Source: JARRJY01 sp037388705
GTDB taxonomy: Bacteria > Pseudomonadota > Gammaproteobacteria > UBA6429 > Thiohalophilaceae
Direction: 5' to 3'
DNA: 7,268 nucleotides
Assembly: GCA_037388705.1 (NCBI GenBank)
Contig: JARRJY010000091.1
Span: 1-7,268 of the forward strand
Positions 1 through 5,357 of the stretch are shown one piece after another. The notes under the pieces are model-generated. The model did no database searches. It was not told the DNA's origin and saw only the letters and a program-made list of their open reading frames with translations. Position 1 is the first letter of the stretch. Every line of letters starts with the position of its first letter. The position numbers and the translations under genes are program-made.

Positions 1-18
1 CTTGCCACATCAACGAAG

Positions 19-651
19 TTATTTCCCATTTTCAACTTCGCTTACAAGTATAAAATTCCGTTTTTCTTGAAATGCAGCCGCCGTCGCAAGAGACACCGTT
101 AAAAAGGACAAGCTCAAAATTAAGCTGATCAATTGAATACCCCACTCTGTATAATTCAACACTAATCCTACAAGAGAATTCAGCACTATACTCAAAACTA
201 CTGATAGAGCAAAAAAAGTAATGTTATCTGCGCCAGGAGTTTTTCTTTTTTTAGTGAATTTGGCGGGAAAAAAGATTCTCGTGAGACTATAACCTGGTAA
301 CCCGAGAACAAGGATTGCTCCTGGAGCAAATCGAATGAGGCCTTGGACACCAATGGCTTGAAAGCCAAAAACTGCTATGGCAGACAGCGCCGTCAAACCT
401 ACGGTCGCCCAATACCAATAAGCCTCTCTAGTTTTCAAATACGAACCCGGCTTTTGGGGTTTTTGAATCAACGAAGGCTTGTGAAAAGCTATTTTTTCTT
501 CTTTTTGGAGTTTGAGGATGATTTTCATAATGTCTTTTCTGGGCATGGGCACCTTTTTTGTTACCATGGTTATTAATTGCTGAATCGTCTCTGGTTTATC
601 ATTTCGAACCGTTTGACGTACTATCTCTTCACGGTTATTGCTCAAAGCCAT
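19..651 (-). CDS. DUF1616 membrane protein with N-terminal helical (possible winged-helix) region
   Basis: A 210-residue protein in two parts. Residues 1-57 are soluble, charged and helical (NREEIVRQTVR..., RKDIMKIILKLQKEEKI), with the length and pattern of a winged-helix-like unit; DNA binding is a guess. Residues 79-193 hold four membrane helices (about 79-99, 104-126, 143-166, 171-193). The phrases RFAPGAILVLGLPGYSLTR (107-125), FFP (127-129), ALSVVLSIVLNSLVGLVLNY (148-167) and TEWGIQL (168-174) match the DUF1616 family (PF07760), which is common in archaea and has no known function. A longer extracellular C-terminal part seen in many members is absent; the protein ends soon after helix 4, though the stop is clean. 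The ATG at 651 has no convincing Shine-Dalgarno but has a TATA-like box about 34 nt upstream of it, suggesting a nearly leaderless mRNA. It may work with the neighbouring six-helix protein, which shares its orientation. Confidence 0.85.
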   Translation of the reverse strand: MALSNNREEIVRQTVRNDKPETIQQLITMVTKKVPMPRKDIMKIILKLQKEEKIAFHKPSLIQKPQKPGSYLKTREAYWYWATVGLTALSAIAVFGFQAIGVQGLIRFAPGAILVLGLPGYSLTRIFFPAKFTKKRKTPGADNITFFALSVVLSIVLNSLVGLVLNYTEWGIQLISLILSLSFLTVSLATAAAFQEKRNFILVSEVENGK

Positions 652-680
652 GGGTTATCATTGAGTCTATCTGTAGCATC

Positions 681-697
681 CTATTAAAGCAGTTTTC
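681..697 (-). promoter_or_regulatory. Candidate TATA box and BRE for the DUF1616 gene
   Basis: On the minus strand, GAAAA (697-693) is followed after three bases by CTTTAATAG (689-681), which resembles an archaeal BRE plus TATA box. The usual spacing puts the transcript start near 656-662, only 5-11 nt before the ATG at 651. This fits the lack of a ribosome binding site there and suggests that the gene is transcribed separately from its upstream neighbour. The motif is short and the DNA AT-rich, so a chance match is possible. Confidence 0.4.
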
Positions 698-730
698 TTT
701 CCGAATTATTATTTTGTATCAAAGCCTCAC

Positions 731-747
731 ATAATGATATCAATTAT
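731..747. repeat. Near-perfect 16-bp palindrome with a one-base bulge
   Basis: The plus strand reads ATAATGATATCAATTAT. The core TGATATCA is fully palindromic, and ATAA/TTAT pair outside it after one unpaired base. It covers the stop codon of the mini-ORF and lies about 40 nt upstream of the candidate TATA box of the DUF1616 gene, a possible position for an operator. There is no following T run, so it is unlikely to be a terminator. AT-rich palindromes of this size can arise by chance. Confidence 0.3.
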
Positions 748-814
748 TCTTACGCGTTATCGACATAATTCCAAGCAAGATGCTCATTATTGAAACAGCA
801 TTAAAGAATTCCAC
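740..814 (-). CDS. Putative 24-residue single-helix membrane microprotein
   Basis: A short frame with a GTG start directly follows the six-helix protein gene, with 5 nt between its stop codon and this start. A GAGGAGTG Shine-Dalgarno (823-830), lying across the last codons of the upstream gene, is 8 nt before the GTG. This is among the best sites in the window. The product has a short head (MEFFN), a hydrophobic core rich in Ile, Leu, Met and Ser (residues 6-20) and a basic tail ending TRKNN. That is a typical layout for a one-helix membrane peptide with its C-terminus inside. It could assist the upstream membrane protein, with which it would be co-translated. Against it: AT-rich intergenic DNA often gives short hydrophobic frames by chance, the core is short for a full span, and the ribosome site overlaps coding sequence, so its motif is partly set by the codons. 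No known family is recognised. Confidence 0.4.
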   Translation of the reverse strand: MEFFNAVSIMSILLGIMSITRKNN

Positions 815-819
815 TTGAC

Positions 820-2127
820 TTACACTCCTCTTTCTTTAATCAAGCGGTATTCGATTTCTACATCATTTTCGTCTGCATATACTTTAGTATTGCCTATTAT
901 AGTCGGGTTATTTGTAGCGTTAGCCAAGGCTGAGGCTACAGCGCTTAATAGTGGTGAGCCTACAGAATGTTTGAGCCTTTCGTCTATATCTATTTCTCTT
1001 GAGAAGTCTGATGAAATTAGATTTTTTATTTTTACTTTGACGATGTTTTCTTTGGCTTTAATAGTTACGTTTTGGGCAATTTCTAATTCATTTATTAGCA
1101 ATCTTGGTATGTTGATTTCGAAAAACGAAAAATCGCCATCGGCAAAATTCTTTCCTAACGTTTTTTCGAAGAGTCTCAACAATTGGTTACCTGGTGCGAT
1201 CATTAATCTCGATTTTAGCCCTTGATTATTCTCTGTTTTACGAAATTTTTCCCTAATGTTTTGGAGTTCGATTGTTTTGTTTTCTGTGAAGTAAACCATA
1301 TTTGACTTAGAATTGCTTAGATATTTGCTGGGTAAGAAAACCGCTGTTTCTTTTGGATGAAGCTTCTGTACAATCTCATTCAATGTTTCCACATAAGAGA
1401 GGTTTGTAGATTCCAATACTTCTAGCTTAACGTATTCGCCTGAGGAAATGTATCCCACAATCATTCCCCAAAATATCATTCCCAATCCTACAAGTGCTGT
1501 GGTTGGGAGAGGGTCAGTTGAGGGAATGTATACCATTGAGAAAATAATTAGAAACCCGCCGATGATTATCAAAAACAGGGAACTGATCTTCTGTGAATTG
1601 AATCTGAGTTGTGATGGTTTAGTCAAGAAAACCAAGACAAAGGAAATAAGGACAAATGCAAGCGAAAATATTTGCATGGCTAAAAATATATTTCCTTGCA
1701 CAAAATATGGTTCATACCAATTGAGACTGAACACGAGACCATATGCGTAGAGATCTGAATTAACGATTTGGTCTATTAGAAAGAAAGCGATTATCGCTAG
1801 AAAGTTGGCAGCAGCTCCTAGAGCAATAGTTAGGTAACCGAAGAGTCTTGAATTATTATCATGAGTTTTTCCGAGAAGAAATGATAAGGCCGAAGCGAGG
1901 CCGACCAGAATTATAGAAGATGCAACTGAACCAAAAAGTAGCCACAAAAAACTTTCATATTTCCCTGCCCAATCCGCATTTAATTGTAAGTTATAGTTAT
2001 AGAGTACTCCGTTGACTATGTTTATGCTCAGGTTGTTTATGACTATAACTGATATTATGTTTAAAATAATAGATGACACCAATAGAACAATGGCCGCTTT
2101 GACCAGTGACGACATGTTTAGTCTCAT
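820..2127 (-). CDS. Six-helix membrane protein with cytosolic C-terminal domain, possible sensor (unknown family)
   Basis: I do not recognise this family. The 435 residues split in two. The first 230 hold six membrane helices (about 9-31, 58-85, 95-121, 145-169, 181-203, 207-228) with outer loops at 32-57 and 122-144. Residues 233-435 form a soluble domain, cytosolic if the N-terminus is inside. Its last part has a beta-rich stretch (VKVKIKNL, 363-370), a small-residue helix GSPLLSAVASALANAT (390-405) and two final strands (KVYADENDVEIEYRLI, 415-430). That order resembles V4R-type ligand-sensing domains, but the typical cysteines are absent and the link is only an inference. The ATG start has a GAGGATG Shine-Dalgarno 4 nt upstream; the ATG at residue 5 is less well placed. 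A 217-nt spacer separates it from the glycan block, so it is probably transcribed on its own. A coupled mini-ORF begins 5 nt after its stop. Confidence 0.8.
   Translation of the reverse strand: MRLNMSSLVKAAIVLLVSSIILNIISVIVINNLSINIVNGVLYNYNLQLNADWAGKYESFLWLLFGSVASSIILVGLASALSFLLGKTHDNNSRLFGYLTIALGAAANFLAIIAFFLIDQIVNSDLYAYGLVFSLNWYEPYFVQGNIFLAMQIFSLAFVLISFVLVFLTKPSQLRFNSQKISSLFLIIIGGFLIIFSMVYIPSTDPLPTTALVGLGMIFWGMIVGYISSGEYVKLEVLESTNLSYVETLNEIVQKLHPKETAVFLPSKYLSNSKSNMVYFTENKTIELQNIREKFRKTENNQGLKSRLMIAPGNQLLRLFEKTLGKNFADGDFSFFEINIPRLLINELEIAQNVTIKAKENIVKVKIKNLISSDFSREIDIDERLKHSVGSPLLSAVASALANATNNPTIIGNTKVYADENDVEIEYRLIKERGV
823..830 (-). promoter_or_regulatory. Ribosome binding site for the mini-ORF, embedded in the upstream gene
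   Basis: GAGGAGTG occupies the last codons of the six-helix protein gene, immediately before its TAA, and lies 8 nt from the GTG at 814. It closely matches the archaeal GGAGGTG consensus. It is the main reason to accept the mini-ORF, and it would allow ribosomes finishing the upstream gene to restart. Confidence 0.45.
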
Positions 2128-2131
2128 TTAA

Positions 2132-2148
2132 CATCCTCTAGGATAGAG
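2132..2148 (-). promoter_or_regulatory. Ribosome binding site of the six-helix protein gene, inside a possible small hairpin
   Basis: GAGGATG (2138-2132) is a good Shine-Dalgarno 4 nt before the ATG and decides for that start over the ATG four codons later. The preceding bases can pair with it: CTCTA (2148-2144) with TAGAG (2140-2136) around a 3-nt loop, or ATCC with GGAT. Either pairing would partly hide the ribosome site. The stems are only 4-5 bp, so any effect is uncertain. Confidence 0.45.
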
Positions 2149-2240
2149 TTGCTGATAGCTTCCAAATCAATTTTTTAGTAAACTTCGGGTAATATATTGT
2201 TTCTTATTGTACCTTATAGTTGCTATGCCATATAACTCTA

Positions 2241-2256
2241 AACCTACACTTAGGTT
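2241..2256. repeat. Perfect 6-bp inverted repeat with 4-nt spacer
   Basis: The plus strand reads AACCTA-CACT-TAGGTT. If the TATA-like box at 2288-2281 is used, this repeat lies at the transcript start, where it could be a repressor operator or a 5' stem-loop. The arms do not extend further and no copy is apparent elsewhere in the window. Confidence 0.35.
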
Positions 2257-2344
2257 GAAGAATGATCAGAGCTGGCATACTATATAATCGCCGTTATATT
2301 ATTTAGACAGGGCCTAAAAATAGATTTCCTGAATCGTTGGTTTT

Positions 2345-4003
2345 CTATTTCACGGAGGGCTTCAAGGGCATCATTAAGTTGAAACCTCCGTTGTCATAAA
2401 CCCTGTTCGAATCTATATTTATCTCCTCGAAGGGATCCATATTAAGATAGAAAATGTAGTAATTATGTTGCAGATCGGACATTATAAAATAGTCTGCGTT
2501 CGATATTTCTGCGTAAATTAATGTGGCGTTAGGCGGTTCGGTGAATGGAGTAGCCAAACCTTTTTCAAGTATTGTGTAGTTTTTCATTGCATCATAATAT
2601 TTTATGTATAAAGTGAATTGCCCAACTATAGATACTCCGTCAGGAGTATAGAAAGCTATGAATTCAGTGCCGGCTAATTGAGTATTTGACGCCAATCTGT
2701 ATGCATCTGAGCCATATTGAGCAGGAATATTAAGAAACATTATCGCAGCAAGTAATAATACTATGAGTTTTGGTTTCCGCGCCAAAAAACTGACACAAAG
2801 AAAGCTCAGAGGTGCCAAGCCGAACATAAAAGCGCGTGTGAATGATTCTTGAGGTCCATATTCTCCGACAAAAGCGAAAACACCTATTAAAATCAGCAGT
2901 GCAGCACTAAAGATCGAATATTTCATAACTGACCGTTTGGATCTGATTTTTCTTAAAATGTTTAACATCGCGAGTAAAGCAGTTAGTACTGCTAGGCCAA
3001 CTATGCCCCAAGAAGCTGCGAAGTTAACTCGTTGGGCCATGGAGCTGATAATGCGGCTTCCTTGCGAGTATAAACTAATGTCTCGGATACCTTCCAATAT
3101 CTGGACAAAATGTTGAATTCCCTGTTCGAAGAAAGTTTGTGCATAAAAACTGTTGTAGCTCAACCAAATTATTGTAGCGCCTAAGCTTACTAAGCCTAAT
3201 GGCGCCAGGCTCTTTTTCTTCGCAAATCTGTCAACGATATAGGCGGCGTATAAGACCATAAGAGCCATAAATGAAGTTAAAGCGTGTGTAAGAGTTGTTG
3301 CAACAAAAAGTAAGATTAGCAAAGCGCCTAATGATCTTCTATTTTTTTCATCCCCAAAGAACAGAAGCGAAACGACTAGAAGTATTGCGAGAAAAAGAAT
3401 GTAAGCTATGCTTTGCGGACCAAAGTACTGTTGACGCACAAACAGGCCAGCTAAAACCAAGGCTGCGCCTAAAAATGCGTGAGGCACCGACAGCTTGATT
3501 CTTAGTACTAAGAAGGCTATAATACCATACATGGAAACTGCAAACAAGGGAAAAAATTTTAGCAAAAAATAATTTGGTACACCTGTCAAGGTAGTAAAAG
3601 CGCTCGCAAAATACAGGAATAATGGCCAGTAATGATAATTCGCCAATGTTGGAGGTGTGTCTGTCACCAGATGACCTGTAGAATTTATTAGAAGACTTTC
3701 TCCAAAAGGATAATAAGAATTGGATGTCCAAACTGGAATCCTCACAACTGCGGGTATAACAAATATGTAGGCCACTGTCAGAACTAGAATAGCCGGTAAA
3801 TATGATTTAGATTTGAAACCAGCATACCAAAGGACCGCCACAAGAGCTATCCCAACGTAGTAAACAACTGGTAATTCGGTCGCGAGTCCCCAATCCGTTG
3901 GGGCAATCGAAAGTACAGCCGTTGATGCTATAGTGTAACACACAATGCCCGCGGCGACCGCCAACATAATTTTAATCAGGATAGACTTTTGAAAACTGTT
4001 CAA
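2345..4003 (-). CDS. Polytopic membrane protein, GT-C glycosyltransferase-like
   Basis: This 552-residue protein has about 12-13 predicted membrane helices (roughly 8-31, 45-62, 69-87, 122-140, 143-168, 174-189, 196-216, 224-257, 267-284, 330-351, 360-380, 391-407, 411-427) and a C-terminal tail of about 125 residues, probably outside the cell. The layout and phrases such as GESLLINSTGHL (101-112), NYHYWPLFLYFASAFTTLTG (122-141), GPQSIAYILF (195-204), THALTSF (239-245) and the late RVYDNGGFNL (534-543) recall archaeal GT-C proteins that use lipid-linked sugars. The fold assignment is inference; a polymerase or flippase-like role is the alternative. The first large outer loop lacks an obvious D-x-D pair; E102 is the clearest acidic residue. 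TTG is the first start after an in-frame TAA, with AGAGTG 7 nt upstream; the next ATG (residue 13) would cut into helix 1. It follows the ligase gene by 58 nt and closes the glycan block. Confidence 0.65.
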   Translation of the reverse strand: MNSFQKSILIKIMLAVAAGIVCYTIASTAVLSIAPTDWGLATELPVVYYVGIALVAVLWYAGFKSKSYLPAILVLTVAYIFVIPAVVRIPVWTSNSYYPFGESLLINSTGHLVTDTPPTLANYHYWPLFLYFASAFTTLTGVPNYFLLKFFPLFAVSMYGIIAFLVLRIKLSVPHAFLGAALVLAGLFVRQQYFGPQSIAYILFLAILLVVSLLFFGDEKNRRSLGALLILLFVATTLTHALTSFMALMVLYAAYIVDRFAKKKSLAPLGLVSLGATIIWLSYNSFYAQTFFEQGIQHFVQILEGIRDISLYSQGSRIISSMAQRVNFAASWGIVGLAVLTALLAMLNILRKIRSKRSVMKYSIFSAALLILIGVFAFVGEYGPQESFTRAFMFGLAPLSFLCVSFLARKPKLIVLLLAAIMFLNIPAQYGSDAYRLASNTQLAGTEFIAFYTPDGVSIVGQFTLYIKYYDAMKNYTILEKGLATPFTEPPNATLIYAEISNADYFIMSDLQHNYYIFYLNMDPFEEINIDSNRVYDNGGFNLMMPLKPSVK

Positions 4004-4010
4004 ATCTTAA

Positions 4011-4016
4011 CACTCT
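4011..4016 (-). promoter_or_regulatory. Ribosome binding site of the GT-C-like gene
   Basis: AGAGTG lies 7 nt before the TTG start at 4003, and an in-frame TAA at 4009-4007 excludes longer versions. The 58-nt gap to the ligase gene shows no clear promoter, so read-through from upstream is the simplest view. Confidence 0.45.
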
Positions 4017-4061
4017 ATTGATCAGATAGTATTTCATTATGCGCCTAATATGTTAACCGTA

Positions 4062-5357
4062 TCATTTTAGTTCTGAGACCACAGACATCAGCTTTCCATT
4101 CTTATCCAGTGTAATGTTATCGACTAAGTTTATTTCGAAAGTCAACTCATCGGAACTAAAAATTGTTTTCAAATGGTCAGCAAGTTCTACCTTGAAGATG
4201 TTTTCTTTCAGATTATTGTTTTTAATTTTTATGTTGAACTCAAAGGCATCAAGTTTCTTCTGTACAATTTTGAATTTCTCTATGGAATTATAATATTTGA
4301 ATTCATGTAAGGCTATAGTGAAGGCTCTAGGCGTCAGAATTCTGCCATTTGGAAGTATTAGCAGTGAGTCTTTTCTACCTTCGACCATCTTCATCAATGG
4401 AAGTGTTCTTCCACATTCACACGTCTCGTTTGAAGGTGTTCCTACATCTCCAACAGCGTATCGAATTAATGGCATTGAATAGTTGAACAGGCTTGTGCAA
4501 ACAATCTCCCCCCTTTCTCCTGCGGAAACTTCATCTCCGTTCTTGTCAAGAAACTGCAGAATCATCGCGTCCGCATCTATATGGTAGCCTTTACCTTCAT
4601 GGCATTGCCAAGCCATTCTCTCAAGTTCGACACTTGAATATTGATCAAAAAATTGAACCCCGAAAACTTCCTCGATGTGTTTTCGAGAATATTTATCTAT
4701 CAGTTCTGCGCCTCCAATGATGAATCGAGGTTTGATTGTCTTAACATTTGTTTTTTCGATCTCATTGGCCAGTAGAAAGAGTGAGCTTGAGTATCCATCC
4801 AAAATATCTGGTTTCAACCGTTCAATTTTAGAAATCTGAGTCGACACATCATCGAACACTGAAACAGGTGTGGGTACATAAAATCGAAATAAGCGTTGAA
4901 GTCTTGTGGTTTTACCGAAGTGTTGGGGACCAGTTAAAGTAACCCATCTGTCAAAAACCTTCTGACCGCAACTTATGTTCGCTCTCAAGTGTTTGGCCAT
5001 TCTGAACTCTATTTCGCGTGAGGATAGATAAATCGACAGTGGTTCACCAGTAGACCCGCTAGTTGACTTCATTCTAAGATTTTTGACATCAAAATCCTTA
5101 GAAACTATCTCTCCAAGATTCCCTCTTATGTCCTTCTTTCTGAGTATGGGCAACTTATTCAGGTCATTGCTGGTCTTTATTTCCTCAGGTTTTATTCCTG
5201 AATTCTTCATCATCTCGTTGTAGAAAGGAACTTTTTCATAGGCGTATCTAATGATACTTTGAAGTCTTTTTGACTGATACTCTGATAGTTTTCGGGGATG
5301 CCAAAAAGCCTGTTTGTTAAGTGTATTCAAATAATAGAATGCCCTAAGATAATTCAA
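4062..5357 (-). CDS. PaaK/CapK-type adenylate-forming ligase (phenylacetate-CoA ligase family)
   Basis: A 431-residue protein of the phenylacetate-CoA ligase/CapK branch of adenylate-forming enzymes, which activate a carboxylic acid with ATP before passing it to CoA or another acceptor. Motifs in order: STSGSTGEPL (98-107, nucleotide-binding loop), DQYSSVELE (238-246, aromatic-acid-E motif), MPLIRYAVGD (295-304, with D304 for ribose), a C-E-C-G cluster (C313, C315) with EGRKDS (326-331, hinge), and a C-terminal DKNGK with candidate catalytic K422. The length is normal for the family and no key motif is missing. In glycan clusters these proteins are annotated CapK; the substrate is unknown, and an acyl or aminoacyl decoration of the glycan is an inference. 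The start is TTG, overlapping the upstream stop as TTGA, with a strong Shine-Dalgarno site 7 nt before it; no better start exists before M49. Translational coupling with the pyruvyl transferase is likely. Confidence 0.9.
   Translation of the reverse strand: MNYLRAFYYLNTLNKQAFWHPRKLSEYQSKRLQSIIRYAYEKVPFYNEMMKNSGIKPEEIKTSNDLNKLPILRKKDIRGNLGEIVSKDFDVKNLRMKSTSGSTGEPLSIYLSSREIEFRMAKHLRANISCGQKVFDRWVTLTGPQHFGKTTRLQRLFRFYVPTPVSVFDDVSTQISKIERLKPDILDGYSSSLFLLANEIEKTNVKTIKPRFIIGGAELIDKYSRKHIEEVFGVQFFDQYSSVELERMAWQCHEGKGYHIDADAMILQFLDKNGDEVSAGERGEIVCTSLFNYSMPLIRYAVGDVGTPSNETCECGRTLPLMKMVEGRKDSLLILPNGRILTPRAFTIALHEFKYYNSIEKFKIVQKKLDAFEFNIKIKNNNLKENIFKVELADHLKTIFSSDELTFEINLVDNITLDKNGKLMSVVSELK

Larger units (their letters stand above)
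2128..2344. other. 217-base spacer between the glycan block and the six-helix protein gene
   Basis: The spacer holds no convincing gene. On the minus strand a T5 run (2320-2316) lies about 25 nt after the GT-C-like gene's stop and could act as a weak archaeal terminator. Three TATA-like stretches follow: ATTATATA (2288-2281), CTATAAGG (2219-2212, with GCAA before it) and CAATATATTA (2199-2190). The last would give a leader of about 40 nt, the first one of about 130 nt. I cannot choose between them. A small inverted repeat is listed separately. Confidence 0.5.

Noticed and set aside
1..13. Possible start of a further gene at the left edge (TTG-ATG-TGG-CAA on the minus strand)
   Set aside because: Only about ten bases are visible and no clear ribosome binding site precedes them, so a gene cannot be supported.
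815..1225. Plus-strand open frame opposite the six-helix protein gene
   Set aside because: It is antisense to a well-supported gene with a good ribosome site and clear helices; its own composition looks like a reverse-complement shadow.
2204..2278. A 24-codon ATG frame on the minus strand in the 217-base spacer
   Set aside because: It has no ribosome binding site, overlaps the candidate promoter and inverted repeat, and its mixed composition shows no protein-like pattern.
2316..2320. T5 run after the GT-C-like gene as a firm terminator
   Set aside because: Five T residues without a stem or longer tract are too weak in AT-rich DNA to call; it is only mentioned in the spacer entry.
3348..3731. 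Second minus-strand frame inside the GT-C-like gene
   Set aside because: It is out of frame with a protein showing regular membrane helices and lacks its own ribosome site; the translation has no domain-like pattern.
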